A stretch of DNA of 32,198 nucleotides from Streptomyces sp. UW30 (GCF_008042075.1 NZ_RDBN01000033.1:473552-505749), one strand, 5' to 3'. Positions 1 through 8,474 are shown, counted from the stretch's first letter. Numbers and translations: made by a program. The notes: a model not told the origin generated them from the letters alone.

Positions 1-1607
1 CGCAGGGCGAGATGGTGCCACTGGCCGTCGTTGGCGGCACCGCCGGCCCACACGGACGAGGTGTGCACGGTCCCGAACCCCTCACGCGTGGTGATCAGGG
101 CGCGCACCCGGTCGTTGTCGGGCTCGCCGCGCAGCCAGATCTGCGGCTGGGTGCTGCCGATCCCGCCCATCCACAGGAACGGCTGCTCGCCGCTCGTCGC
201 GGAGTAGCGGAAGAACAGCGACACCGTGAACTCACCGGAGCCCAGGGGCAGTTGGGAGCGGTACGGCAGCCTCATGGCATCGTCGCGGCCGTCGAACTCC
301 ACCGCCTTGCCGAGCACGCCGTCAGTCACCTCGGGGCCGCCCAGGACGGTCGCGCGGGGTGCGCCGATGGCGAGGTCGGCCGTGGTCGGGTCGGGTCCGC
401 GGCGCGGGCCGAGCCAGTCCTCGTTGAAGCGGGCGAAGCGGATCTCGTCCCGCGCGTCGACGGCACCGCCCTCGTACATCAGGCCCACCGTGGAGGCGTC
501 GACGTCCACCATGTCGGAGTACCCCGACCAGTCCGTGGTGACGACCTTGCCGCGGTCCGCGCTCTCCCAGGTGTCGCCGCCGTCGTAGGAGCTGCGGATC
601 ATCATGGTCCGCCGGCGGTCCGGGTCGCCGGGGGCGGACAGCAGTATCCGGTTGCCCAACTGGAGTGTGGCGCCCTGGACTTGGGGCGTGTAGAGGTCCG
701 GAAGGTCGTCGAACGGCCCGGTGAAGCTCTCGCCGCCGTCGCTGCTGAACGTCTGTGAGCGGTGCCCGAGGTCGGTGCCGTCCTGTTCCCGGCCGCTGAT
801 GATGATCTTGCCGTCGGTGCGCTCGGTGAGGGTCACTTCGGACGGCTTCTGGCGGAAGGTGCGGTCGGTGGCGGAGATGGGCCAGGAGTCGGTGGCGCCG
901 ACCCGCCACTTGTCGCCGCCGTCGTCGCTGATGATGAGCGCGGCGTGGTTGTCGGTGACCCGACTGCCGTTCCAGGTCTCGGTGTTGACGCCGAAGACCA
1001 GACGTCCGGCGTGCTTGCCCTTGGTGAGCTGGATGCCGTGCACGGGGCCGGTGGCGTACCAGGAGTTCCAGTCCGCAGGCAGTATCTCGCTGCTCAGATC
1101 GCGCGGCTGGGACCAGGTCCGGCCGTCGTCGTCGCTGTACTGGAGGTGGGGAGTGCGATCACACGGGACGGAGCAACTGCCGCTGTCGGTACGGCCCGTG
1201 TTGTACGTCTCGGCCAGCAGGATGCGCCCGGTCTCGCGGTCCACGATCGGCGCCGGGTTTCCGTGGGTGTTGCCGTTGCCCTCGTTGACGACCTGGAGCG
1301 GTCCCCAGGTGCGCCCGCCGTCGGTCGACCGCTTGAGCACGAGGTCGATGTCGGCGGCGTCGCCGCAGTTGAGCACCCGTCCCTCGGCGAACGCCAGCAG
1401 CGTGCCGTCCTTGCTCTTCACGATCGCGGGGATGCGGAAGCAGGCGTACCCGGGATCCTGGGACGCCTTGAACAGAACCTGCTGTTCGAACGACGGGACC
1501 GTCTTCGCCGGTTGGGACTCTGCGGGACCTAATGTCGCGGCCGTCGCCGAGAGGGCGACGGCCGCGACCAGGGCAGCTCTGAGACGTGCGCGAACTCTTG
1601 ACGGCAT
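1..1607 (-). CDS. Secreted exo-alpha-sialidase (neuraminidase), 3' part beyond the window
   Basis: Likely hydrolyses terminal sialic acids from glycans outside the cell. The start is the ATG at 1607. An Arg-rich n-region and an Ala-rich hydrophobic core (residues 4-25) form a signal peptide. The mature part opens with the sialidase FRIP motif (YACFRIPAIV, near residues 54-63), followed by Asp boxes of the SxDxGxxW type (STDGGRTW, SDDDGRTW, SDDGGDKW, SSDGGESF and a YDGGDTW variant), the mark of a six-bladed sialidase propeller. After the propeller the chain runs into a LamG/concanavalin-like domain (LGKAVEFDG, FTVSLFFRYS), which the window edge cuts at about residue 535. Codon 26 is TTA (plus-strand TAA at 1530-1532), the only in-frame TTA noticed in the window. 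This suggests dependence on the bldA tRNA. The gene stands alone; its promoter should lie in 1608-1739. Confidence 0.9.
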   Translation of the reverse strand, partial: MPSRVRARLRAALVAAVALSATAATLGPAESQPAKTVPSFEQQVLFKASQDPGYACFRIPAIVKSKDGTLLAFAEGRVLNCGDAADIDLVLKRSTDGGRTWGPLQVVNEGNGNTHGNPAPIVDRETGRILLAETYNTGRTDSGSCSVPCDRTPHLQYSDDDGRTWSQPRDLSSEILPADWNSWYATGPVHGIQLTKGKHAGRLVFGVNTETWNGSRVTDNHAALIISDDGGDKWRVGATDSWPISATDRTFRQKPSEVTLTERTDGKIIISGREQDGTDLGHRSQTFSSDGGESFTGPFDDLPDLYTPQVQGATLQLGNRILLSAPGDPDRRRTMMIRSSYDGGDTWESADRGKVVTTDWSGYSDMVDVDASTVGLMYEGGAVDARDEIRFARFNEDWLGPRRGPDPTTADLAIGAPRATVLGGPEVTDGVLGKAVEFDGRDDAMRLPYRSQLPLGSGEFTVSLFFRYSATSGEQPFLWMGGIGSTQPQIWLRGEPDNDRVRALITTREGFGTVHTSSVWAGGAANDGQWHHLAL

Positions 1608-1739
1608 GGTGCGGCCCGCCCTTCATCGTCTGGTCATGCGTCCAGGCATCTGAACATTCGGACATCCCACGTCCAAAGTGCGCATCACAGACGTTAGTTG
1701 GGCTATCGCATACATCACAAGAACCGTGCACGTGTCATG

Positions 1740-2657
1740 TCACGGATGGAGTACTGCTTTCCCTCGGTTGACCCGCGACTCGATCGCCGCATGCGCCTGA
1801 GAGGCATCTTCCAGCGCGAACTCCCCATGCACCACAGGCTTGACGGCCCCCACTTCAAACAGCCTCCACAGCTCTCGCCGCCATCGCTCGTACAACTCCG
1901 GCTCACCGCGAGCGATCCGTGCCATCTGGAACCCGATGACGGACTTGGCGCCGACAAGAAGGTCATATGCCCGAATCGTCCCACCGCCCGAACTGTATGC
2001 CACGAGACGCCCGCCCGGCGTGAGCGCCGCGAGGGCGGGTCGGAAAATGTCGCCGCCGACGGCATCGAGGAGATAGTCGACGGGGTCTCCCCAGCTCTCC
2101 TCTCCATACGTGACCACGTCGTCGGCGCCGAGGGATCGCACGAAGTCCGCCTTGGCCGGATCGGACACGGCACCCACGACTCGCCCCGCGCCCCGCGCCT
2201 GTGCGAGCTGCACGGCGAGATGCCCGACCCCGCTCGCCGCAGCCGTGACCAGTGCGGCCTCTCCCCGCTCGGGCCGGGCGGCCTCCAGTGCGCCGAGCGC
2301 GACGAGACCGCTGCGCACAAGGGCGACGGCGTCGACGGCCGTGGCCGTGTCGGGAATCGGGGAGGCCATGGCCTCGCGCAGCAGCGCGTAGTCGGCGTAT
2401 CCGTGCCCGAAGCACAGCCCGGTCACCCGCTCGCCGGCGCCGAAACGGCCGACTCCGGCGCCCACGGCCACGACCTCGCCCGCGATCTCGCCGCCCAGCG
2501 GAACGGGCTCGGCGGCCTCGGTGACCTTGCGGACGACGGGAAGCGTGACGCCGATCGCCTCGCAGCGGACGAGCAGCTCGCCGGGGCCCGGCTCCGGGAC
2601 GGGTGCCTCCTCCAGGAAGAGGGGCCCGCCGGTGGATTCGTAGCGGACACGCCGCAT
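1740..2657 (-). CDS. Zinc-binding-type alcohol dehydrogenase / NADPH:quinone oxidoreductase (MDR family)
   Basis: A 305-residue medium-chain dehydrogenase/reductase of the quinone oxidoreductase subgroup. It probably reduces quinones or enones with NADPH in the cytosol. The N-terminal GroES-like domain (MRRVRYESTGGP...PEPGPGELLVRCEAIGV) is followed by a Rossmann fold with the nucleotide-binding stretch TAAASGVGHLAVQLAQ and the typical ending LEDASQAHAAIESRVNRGKAVL. The structural-zinc cysteine cluster is absent, as in zinc-free quinone reductases. The ATG at 2657 has GGAGGT just upstream. The frame stays open far upstream, but that extension would cross the divergent marR gene and both operators, so it is rejected. 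The gene is divergent from marR (100 bp between starts), and the intergenic palindromes suggest MarR repression released by a reactive small molecule. The substrate is unknown. Confidence 0.85.
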   Translation of the reverse strand: MRRVRYESTGGPLFLEEAPVPEPGPGELLVRCEAIGVTLPVVRKVTEAAEPVPLGGEIAGEVVAVGAGVGRFGAGERVTGLCFGHGYADYALLREAMASPIPDTATAVDAVALVRSGLVALGALEAARPERGEAALVTAAASGVGHLAVQLAQARGAGRVVGAVSDPAKADFVRSLGADDVVTYGEESWGDPVDYLLDAVGGDIFRPALAALTPGGRLVAYSSGGGTIRAYDLLVGAKSVIGFQMARIARGEPELYERWRRELWRLFEVGAVKPVVHGEFALEDASQAHAAIESRVNRGKAVLHP

Positions 2658-2672
2658 CGCACCTCCAAGGTC

Positions 2673-2736
2673 ATTGGGAATCCCAACGGTTTTCAGTGGT
2701 GCCGAAGCTATCGGCCAGTCGTTGGGAAGTCCAACG
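2673..2736. promoter_or_regulatory. Two palindromic operators between the oxidoreductase and marR genes
   Basis: Site 1 (2673-2688) is ATTGGGAATCCCAACG, whose core TTGGGA-a-TCCCAA is a perfect palindrome. Site 2 (2720-2736) is CGTTGGgaagtCCAACG with perfect 6-bp arms. The two share the arm TTGGGAA and have centres about 48 bp apart. One lies near each divergent start, as expected for autoregulation plus target control by the adjacent MarR protein. Assignment to that MarR is inferred from position. Confidence 0.7.
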
Positions 2737-2757
2737 AATTCCCGGTAGGGTGCCTCC

Positions 2758-3195
2758 ATGCCCGACGCTCCGCTCCCCGCGATCCGCTCCCTCCCCAGCT
2801 GGCTGCTCGGCCGTGCGGCGGCCCGGGGCCGTGCGCTGGTGGCCGAGGCGCTCGCGGCGCAGGGCATGAAGATGTGGCACCACGTGGTGCTCTCCGCCGT
2901 CCGCGACCTGGCTCCCGTCGCCCAGGCGGATCTCGGCCGCGGCGTCCAGCTCGACCCCAAGGACCTGGTGGGGATCCTCAACGACCTCCAGTCCGCCGGC
3001 CTGGTCGTCCGCGAGCCGGACCCCAGGGACCGCCGCAAGAACGCGGTCTCCCTCACGGACGAGGGCGCACGCCTGCTGGGGCGCTGCGAGAAGGCGGCCC
3101 GCGAGGCCAATGACGCGCTCCTCGCCCCGCTCTCGGCGGCCGAACGCGACCAGTTCATGGACCTGTTGATCCGGATTTCCGGTACGCGCGGCTGA
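2758..3195 (+). CDS. MarR family transcriptional regulator
   Basis: A 145-residue one-component regulator with MarR/winged-helix architecture and normal family length. After an N-terminal helix come the recognition segment (VQLDPKDLVGILNDLQSAGLVVREPDPRDRRKNAVSLT, about residues 62-100) containing the wing signature DPRDRRKNAVSLTDEG, and C-terminal dimerisation helices (LSAAERDQFMDLLIRI). The start at 2758 follows a cluster of upstream operators and a GGTAGGG-type purine stretch. The gene is divergent from the quinone-oxidoreductase-like gene and convergent with the SDR gene, with only 3 bp between stops. It probably represses its own promoter and that of the oxidoreductase through the TTGGGAA palindromes; the ligand is unknown. 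Confidence 0.9.
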   Translation: MPDAPLPAIRSLPSWLLGRAAARGRALVAEALAAQGMKMWHHVVLSAVRDLAPVAQADLGRGVQLDPKDLVGILNDLQSAGLVVREPDPRDRRKNAVSLTDEGARLLGRCEKAAREANDALLAPLSAAERDQFMDLLIRISGTRG

Positions 3196-3198
3196 GCC

Positions 3199-3918
3199 TC
3201 AGACCAGCGTTCCGCCGCCGTCCACCACCACGACCGAACCGGTGCTGTAGCCGCCGCGCATCAGGTACAGATAGGCCTCGGCGACGTCCTCGGGCGCGCC
3301 GACGCGGCCGACGGGCAGCGACGCGGCGGACGAGGTGTACAGGCCCTCGCGCTCCGCCTCCGGCAGTTCCCGCCACAGCTCGGTGCGGACCACGCCGGGG
3401 GAGACCACGTTGACGCGGACCGGGGCGAGCTCCAGGGCGAGGGCACGGGTCAGCGACTCCATCGCCCCGCACAGGCTCGCCGCGACGCTCGTGCCCGGCA
3501 TCGGACGCCGGGCGGCCGTGCCGGTCGTCAGCACCACCGAGCCGCCCGGCCGGATCGACCCGGCGCCGTGCTTGACGGCCGTGTACGCGCCCCACAGCCG
3601 CGTGTCCAGGAACCGCCGGGCCCGGCCCAGGTCCGACTCGGCCAGGCTCTCCATCAGCAGCGACTCGCCCGCCGTGAAGACCAGGTGGTCGAAGGCGCCG
3701 ACCTGTCCGAAGAACGCCCGCACCGCCTCCTCGTCGGTCGCGTCCAGGACGTGTCCCTCGGCGCCCTCGGGCAGCCGCTTCAGCGCGGCGTCCACGCTCT
3801 CCTGCCGACGCGAGGCCACCACGACCTGCGCGCCCTCACCTGCGGCCGCCTGCGCGACCGCCAGTCCGATACCCGCCGTACCGCCGATGACGACGATCCG
3901 CTGTCCTCGCAGGCTCAT
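3199..3918 (-). CDS. Short-chain dehydrogenase/reductase-like protein with atypical active site
   Basis: A 239-residue protein with SDR fold signals: the glycine-rich cofactor loop GGTAGIG (residues 12-18), basic residues after beta2 (SRR, 36-38) suggesting NADP(H), an acidic D59 adenine-binding position, and the C-terminal SPGVVRTELW and GGYSTGSVVVVDGGG motifs. The usual catalytic Tyr-x-x-x-Lys is missing: the corresponding helix reads GTSVAASLCGAMESLTRAL (residues 142-160), with neither Tyr nor Lys, and the catalytic Ser position is Thr (VVLTTGTAA). It may use another residue set or be non-catalytic. The ATG at 3918 has AAGGGA upstream; longer in-frame extensions run into the lysR promoter region and are rejected. 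It is divergent from lysR, which probably controls it. Confidence 0.8.
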   Translation of the reverse strand: MSLRGQRIVVIGGTAGIGLAVAQAAAGEGAQVVVASRRQESVDAALKRLPEGAEGHVLDATDEEAVRAFFGQVGAFDHLVFTAGESLLMESLAESDLGRARRFLDTRLWGAYTAVKHGAGSIRPGGSVVLTTGTAARRPMPGTSVAASLCGAMESLTRALALELAPVRVNVVSPGVVRTELWRELPEAEREGLYTSSAASLPVGRVGAPEDVAEAYLYLMRGGYSTGSVVVVDGGGTLV

Positions 3919-4016
3919 GGGGTGTCCCTTCCGTGGTGCTCGACTCGTGACTGCCTTGTGCCGTCCAGCCTGCGGTCGCCCACGTCCCGGCGTCCAAGAC
4001 CTCTTTCGGCGGTGGC

Positions 4017-4033
4017 GATACCCTGAAGGCATC
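4017..4033. promoter_or_regulatory. Candidate LysR-type operator (T-N11-A box)
   Basis: GATACC-ctgaa-GGCATC is an interrupted dyad with one mismatch per arm. It contains T4019-N11-A4031, the family's classical box. It lies 20-36 bp upstream of the LysR start, in the 134-bp region shared with the divergent SDR gene. Function is inferred from motif and position. Confidence 0.5.
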
Positions 4034-4052
4034 ACCGACGGAAGGGGCGGCC

Positions 4053-4862
4053 ATGGACCTCGACCTGCGGAAAGTGCGCTACTTCGTGGCCGTGGCCGAA
4101 CTGCTGCACTTCGGGCGGGCGGCCGAGCAGCTGCACATCGCCCAGCCGGTGCTGAGCCGTCAGATCCGGGCGCTGGAGAAGGACTTGGGCGCCGAGCTGT
4201 TCGTACGGGACAGCCATGGCGTGACGTTGACTGCGGCAGGCACTCAACTGCTCGACGACGCACGTCAGTTGCTGGCCTCGGCCGACGCGACCCGGCGCAG
4301 GGTGCGGGGCGCCGCGCACGGTCCGCGCCGGTTCGTCGTGGGGTTTCGCGCAGGCGTCGTCGTCACACCCGCCGTGCGCGCCTTCGGCGCCGCCCACCCC
4401 GACGTCGACGTCATGGCCCGCCGGGTGGAATGGGACGACCAGGAGCGCCTGATCCTCGACGGGACCGTCGACCTCGCCTACGTACGGCACCCGATCCGCG
4501 AGCAGGGCCTGCAACTGCTGCCCCTGTACACCGAGGCCAGGGTGGCGATGCTGCCCGCCGAGCACCGGCTGGCCGGCAAGCAGGAACTCCTGCGCGCCGA
4601 CCTGGACGGCGAGACCTGGCTGCGCTACGTCGACCCCCGGCCGGACGACGTGCCGATCCGCACCATCGAGGAGAAGTTCGAGCGCGTGGCCGCCGGCACC
4701 GGCATCACCCTCGTACCGGTCTCGGTCGCCGAGCAGTACTCGCGCCCGGACATCACCTATGTACCCGTCACGGACGCCGCTCCCGACGAGGTGCTGCTCG
4801 CCTGGGACGCCGGCCGCAGGTCCCCGCTGATCGCGCAGTTCGTGGCAGCCGCGCAGGGCTGA
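4053..4862 (+). CDS. LysR family transcriptional regulator
   Basis: A 269-residue LysR-type regulator. The N-terminal winged HTH is textbook (LRKVRYFVAVAELLHFGRAAEQLHIAQPVLSRQIRALEKDLG, about residues 5-46; then ELFVRDSHGVTLTAAG). The effector domain begins near residue 92 (RRFVVGFRAGVV). At 269 residues it is shorter than the usual ~300; the segment between the two effector subdomains looks shortened (DDVPIRTIEEKFERVAAGTGITLVPVSVAEQY). The ATG at 4053 is preceded by GAAGGGG. Divergent orientation to the SDR gene and a T-N11-A box at 4019-4031 indicate control of that gene and autoregulation. The co-inducer is unknown. Confidence 0.92.
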   Translation: MDLDLRKVRYFVAVAELLHFGRAAEQLHIAQPVLSRQIRALEKDLGAELFVRDSHGVTLTAAGTQLLDDARQLLASADATRRRVRGAAHGPRRFVVGFRAGVVVTPAVRAFGAAHPDVDVMARRVEWDDQERLILDGTVDLAYVRHPIREQGLQLLPLYTEARVAMLPAEHRLAGKQELLRADLDGETWLRYVDPRPDDVPIRTIEEKFERVAAGTGITLVPVSVAEQYSRPDITYVPVTDAAPDEVLLAWDAGRRSPLIAQFVAAAQG

Positions 4863-4868
4863 GACTGA

Positions 4869-4917
4869 GGCGGGACCCCTCGGCGCAGGGGGCGCTCCCC
4901 GCCGTCGGGGTCCCGCC
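4869..4917. terminator. Bidirectional hairpin terminator between lysR and fdhD
   Basis: Arms GGCGGGACCCC (4869-4879) and GGGGTCCCGCC (4907-4917) are perfectly complementary over 11 bp, with a 27-nt loop that holds a smaller GC hairpin. It sits between the convergent lysR and fdhD stops. There is no T-run, as is common in Streptomyces. Confidence 0.75.
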
Positions 4918-4937
4918 GCCGTGCCGCGGGGAGGCGG

Positions 4938-5786
4938 TCACCCCTGGGCGGCCGCGGTCCGCAGGGCGATGCGGTCCTCGCCCGCGTACACGTTCATGGA
5001 GCTGCCCCGCAGGAAGCCCACCAGGGTCAGGCCCGTCTCCGCGGCCAGGTCCACGGCCAGCGACGACGGCGCCGAGACCGCCGCCAGGACCGGGATCCCC
5101 GCCATGACCGCCTTCTGCGCCAGCTCGAAGGAGGCCCGGCCGGAGACCAGCAGGATCGTCCGGGACAGCGGCAGGCCGTCGTTCTGCAGGGCCCGGCCGA
5201 CCAGTTTGTCGACCGCGTTGTGCCGGCCCACGTCCTCCCGGATGTCCAGCAGCTCGCCGTCCTCGGTGAACAGGGCCGCCGCGTGCAGGCCCCCGGTCCG
5301 GTCGAAGACCCGTTGGGCCGCGCGCAGCCGGTCGGGGAGGCTCGCGAGCAGTTCGGGTTCGACCCGGACCGGGGGAGTGTCGGCTATCGGCCAGCGGGCC
5401 GTCGTACGGACGGCGTCCAGCGACGCCTTGCCGCACAGCCCGCAGGACGACGTCGTGTACACGTTCCGTTCGAGGGTGATGTCGGGGATGGTCACCCCTG
5501 GCGCGGTCCGCACGTCGACCACGTTGTACGTGTTCGAGCCGTCCACCGTGGCGCCCGCGCAGTAGACGATGTTCTGCAGGTCGGACCCCTCGGCCAGCAC
5601 ACCCTCGCTCACCAGGAAACCGGCCGCCAGCGCGAAGTCGTCGCCGGGGGTGCGCATGGTGATCGCGAGCGGCTTGCCGTTGAGGCGGATCTCCAGCGGT
5701 TCCTCGGCCACGAGCGTGTCCGGGCGGCTGGAGACCGCCCCGTCCCGGATCCGGATGACCTTGCGTCGTTCCGTGACTCGTCCCAT
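4938..5786 (-). CDS. fdhD: Formate dehydrogenase accessory sulfurtransferase FdhD
   Basis: A 282-residue cytosolic protein that transfers sulfur from a cysteine desulfurase to the molybdenum cofactor of formate dehydrogenase, making the sulfido ligand required for activity. Visible family marks are [33 protein letters not shown] (about residues 30-62), the redox-active CxxC in [10 protein letters not shown] (C115, C118), [13 protein letters not shown], and the [27 protein letters not shown] segment. The length is normal. The ATG at 5786 lies 7 bp after the stop of the Fe-S subunit gene, so it is the last gene of the formate dehydrogenase operon. Its presence supports calling the molybdoenzyme upstream a formate dehydrogenase rather than another member of the superfamily. 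Confidence 0.95.
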   Translation of the reverse strand: MGRVTERRKVIRIRDGAVSSRPDTLVAEEPLEIRLNGKPLAITMRTPGDDFALAAGFLVSEGVLAEGSDLQNIVYCAGATVDGSNTYNVVDVRTAPGVTIPDITLERNVYTTSSCGLCGKASLDAVRTTARWPIADTPPVRVEPELLASLPDRLRAAQRVFDRTGGLHAAALFTEDGELLDIREDVGRHNAVDKLVGRALQNDGLPLSRTILLVSGRASFELAQKAVMAGIPVLAAVSAPSSLAVDLAAETGLTLVGFLRGSSMNVYAGEDRIALRTAAAQG

Positions 5787-5793
5787 GTGTGCC

Positions 5794-6654
5794 TCAGTCC
5801 CGGTTCTGTACGTGCTGGTAGCCGAAACGGCCCTTGATGCAGAGGTTGCCGTGGGTCACCGGGTTGTCGTGCGGCGAGGTGACCTTCACGATCTCATTGT
5901 CCTGCACGTGGAGAGTGAGGTTGCAGCCCACACCGCAGTACGCGCACACGGTCGTCGTCTCGGACTGCTTCGTCTCGTCCCACGTGCCCGCCGCCCGCAT
6001 GTCGAACTCCGACTTGAACGACAGGGCGCCCGTGGGACAGACCTCGATGCAGTTGCCGCAGTACACGCAGGCCGAGTCGGTGAGCGGGGCGTCGTGCTCC
6101 ACGGCGATCCGGGCGTCGAACCCCCGCCCGGCGACCGAGATCGCGAAGCTGTTCTGCCACTGGTCCCCGCACGCGTCCACGCACTTGTAGCAGAGGATGC
6201 ACTTGTCGTAGTCGCGCACATACAGATCGTTGTCGACCTTCGGCTCCTCGTTCAGCCGGGCCGCGTCCGGGCCGAAGCGGTCCGGCTTGGCCTCGTACTC
6301 CTTGATCCACTCGGCGACCCGCGGAGTCGTCGACAAATCGACCGAGGAGGCGAGCAGCTCAAGGACGATCTTGCGGCTGTGCCGGGCGCGCTCGGTGCCG
6401 GTGCGGACCTCCATGCCCGGCTCGGCCCTGCGCGAGCAGGCCGGGACCAGGGTCCTGGCCCCCTCGACCTCCACCACACACACGCGGCAGGCGTTCTTCG
6501 GCCGCAGCGTGTCCCCTTCGCACAGCGTCGGGATGTCCTTCCCGGCCGCCCGGCAGGCGTCGAGGATCGTCGACCCCTCGGGTGTGCGCACCGGCTCCCC
6601 GTCGATCGTGAACTCCAGCAGACGGCGCGGAATCCCCAGCGGTGTCACGGTCAT
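5794..6654 (-). CDS. Formate dehydrogenase Fe-S subunit (N-terminal third of a canonical FdhA)
   Basis: A 286-residue electron-transfer protein. In order it carries a plant-type [2Fe-2S] domain (C45, C56, C59, C73), a linker, two [4Fe-4S] ferredoxin motifs (C152/C155/C158/C162 and C196/C199/C202/C206 in [18 protein letters not shown]), and the Fe4S4 domain that normally opens molybdopterin oxidoreductases (C237, C240, C244, C272, ending [16 protein letters not shown]). In FdsA/FdhA-type enzymes these domains are fused to the Mo domain. Here the chain stops where the Mo-bis-MGD domain would begin, and that domain is encoded at 8480-10405. The His-Cys3 cluster motif usually found after the 2Fe-2S domain (DCxxCxxxGxC) is absent; the region reads [19 protein letters not shown]. 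The ATG at 6654 overlaps the preceding stop (ATGA), so translational coupling is likely. Confidence 0.9.
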   Translation of the reverse strand: MTVTPLGIPRRLLEFTIDGEPVRTPEGSTILDACRAAGKDIPTLCEGDTLRPKNACRVCVVEVEGARTLVPACSRRAEPGMEVRTGTERARHSRKIVLELLASSVDLSTTPRVAEWIKEYEAKPDRFGPDAARLNEEPKVDNDLYVRDYDKCILCYKCVDACGDQWQNSFAISVAGRGFDARIAVEHDAPLTDSACVYCGNCIEVCPTGALSFKSEFDMRAAGTWDETKQSETTTVCAYCGVGCNLTLHVQDNEIVKVTSPHDNPVTHGNLCIKGRFGYQHVQNRD

Positions 6655-8474
6655 TCGTACGCCCCCAGTCGGTCGATGGCGGATTCCACGGCGTTCCACG
6701 CGGTCTGCCCCAGACCGCAGATCGAGGCGTCCCGCATGGCGCGGCCGACCTCTCTGAGCAGGGCGATGTCATCGGCGGCCGCCACACCCGTCCGTTCGAC
6801 GATCCGGTGCAGCGCCTCCTCCTGACGTACGGTCCCGACCCGGCACGGCACGCACTGCCCGCACGACTCGTCGCGGAAGAACTCCGCGATGCGCAGCAGC
6901 AGCCGCGGCAGCGGGACCGTGTCGTCGAAGGCCATGACGACACCCGAGCCGAGCGTCGTGCCCGCCTCCCGCGTGCCTTCGAACGTGAGCGGGATGCCGA
7001 GCTCGTCCGGCCGTACGAAGCCGCCGGCCGCGCCGCCCAGCAGCACCGCCCGCAGCCCGTCCCGGACCCCGGCCAGCTCCAGCAGTTCGCCGAGCGTCGC
7101 GCCGAACGGGAGCTCGTAGATGCCGGGCCGCTCGACACTCCCGGACACGCAGAACAGCTTCGGCCCGGTCGACTTCGCCGTGCCGATCGCCGCGTACGCC
7201 GGTGCGCCCATGGTCAGGATCGGCAGGACGTTGAGAAGCGTCTCCACGTTGTTCTCGACCGTCGGCTTGCCGAACAGGCCCTTCTCCACGGGGAACGGCG
7301 GCTTCGAGCGCGGTTCGCCCCGGTAGCCCTCGATGGAGTTGAAGAGCGCTGTTTCCTCGCCGCAGATGTACGCCCCCGCGCCCCGCCGGATCTCGATGTC
7401 GAAGGCGTAGCCCTGGCCGAGGACGTCGTCGCCGAGGAGGCCACGCGCGCGTGCCTGCGCGATGGCGTGCTCCAGGCGCTTCAGGGCGCGCGGGTATTCG
7501 CCGCGCAGATACAGGTAGCCCTTGTGGGCGCCGGTCGCGTACGCCGCGATCGTCATCGCCTCGACCAGCGCGTACGGGTCGCCCTCCATGAGGACGCGGT
7601 CCTTGAAGGTGCCCGGCTCGGATTCGTCGGCGTTGCAGACGACGTAGTGGGGATGGTCGGGCTGCGACGCCGTGGCCTGCCATTTGCGGCCGGTGGGGAA
7701 GGCGGCGCCGCCACGCCCGACCAGGCCGGAGTCGCCGACCTCGCGGATGACTCCGGCGGGACCGAGCTCGAAGGCCCGGCGCAGTGCGGTGTAGCCGCCG
7801 TGGGCGCGGTAGTCGTCCAGCGAGGCCGGGTCGACCACGCCCACCCGCCGGAGCAGAACCAGGTCGCCGTCGCCCGCCTGCGGCACCGCCAGTACGGCCG
7901 CCGGCTCCTCGGGCGCCGAGTCCGGCGCGCTCGCGGCGAGGACGGCGTCGTGCACGGTCGCCGGCGCCGAGACCGCCGTACGCACCGGTTCCCCGGCCTT
8001 GATCGCGAGTGCCGCCGGAGCCCGTTCGCACAGCCCCAGACACGGGCTGCGCTCCACGCTCACCCCGCTGCCGAGCCCGAGCCGCGCCTCGATCCCGGCG
8101 CACAGCTCGCTCGCCCCGGCGGCCGCGCAGGCGAGGTCCGTGCACACGTGGAGCACGGTCGCGGGGCGGGGCTTGACCGAGAACATGGCGTAGAAGGTGG
8201 CGACCCCGTACGCCTCCGACGGCGGCACCGTCAGCCGCCGGCACAGGTAGTCGAGGGCGCCCTCGCTGATCCAGCCGATCCGGTCGTTGATCGCGTGCAG
8301 CCCCGGCAACAGCAGGTCGCGGCGGTCCCGGGCCGCGCGCCCGCCCCGTGCCCACCGCAGGTCGGCGTCGGAGCGGTCGGCGCCCTCCCAGGAGGACTCG
8401 GGCGGTCCGAGCAGGGCGTCGACGGCCGCCCGTTCGTCGTCCGTCGGTTTGCTGTCGCCGAAGTGCAGGTCCAC
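6651..8474 (-). CDS. NAD-dependent formate dehydrogenase diaphorase subunit, NuoE-NuoF fusion
   Basis: A 607-residue fusion that passes electrons from formate oxidation to NAD+. The NuoE-like part (about residues 15-165) has a thioredoxin-like [2Fe-2S] site with C111, C116, C145 and C149 (HVCTDLAC and SPCLGLC). The NuoF-like part has an FMN/NADH loop GRGGAAFPTGRKW (253-265), GAGAYICGEETAL (366-378), and a [4Fe-4S] site ESCGQCVPCRVGT (C538, C541, C544) plus C586. An Ala/Pro-rich linker (about 170-205) joins the halves. The GTG start at 8474 lies 5 bp after the stop of the catalytic subunit gene, with GAGGTGA upstream. The stop overlaps the next ATG by 4 bp. Separate fdsG and fdsB genes are the norm in proteobacterial homologues; here they are one chain. 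Confidence 0.93.
   Translation of the reverse strand: MDLHFGDSKPTDDERAAVDALLGPPESSWEGADRSDADLRWARGGRAARDRRDLLLPGLHAINDRIGWISEGALDYLCRRLTVPPSEAYGVATFYAMFSVKPRPATVLHVCTDLACAAAGASELCAGIEARLGLGSGVSVERSPCLGLCERAPAALAIKAGEPVRTAVSAPATVHDAVLAASAPDSAPEEPAAVLAVPQAGDGDLVLLRRVGVVDPASLDDYRAHGGYTALRRAFELGPAGVIREVGDSGLVGRGGAAFPTGRKWQATASQPDHPHYVVCNADESEPGTFKDRVLMEGDPYALVEAMTIAAYATGAHKGYLYLRGEYPRALKRLEHAIAQARARGLLGDDVLGQGYAFDIEIRRGAGAYICGEETALFNSIEGYRGEPRSKPPFPVEKGLFGKPTVENNVETLLNVLPILTMGAPAYAAIGTAKSTGPKLFCVSGSVERPGIYELPFGATLGELLELAGVRDGLRAVLLGGAAGGFVRPDELGIPLTFEGTREAGTTLGSGVVMAFDDTVPLPRLLLRIAEFFRDESCGQCVPCRVGTVRQEEALHRIVERTGVAAADDIALLREVGRAMRDASICGLGQTAWNAVESAIDRLGAYE

Noticed and set aside
1608..1739. GATGTCCGAATGTTC-like stretch upstream of the sialidase as an operator
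   Set aside because: It is a single occurrence with no second copy in the window and only weak symmetry, so it cannot be supported.
1740..3158. Longer oxidoreductase beginning at 3158
   Set aside because: It would cover the divergent marR gene and both operators, and the extra N-terminal sequence has no family match. The GroES-like domain starts at 2657 with a ribosome binding site.
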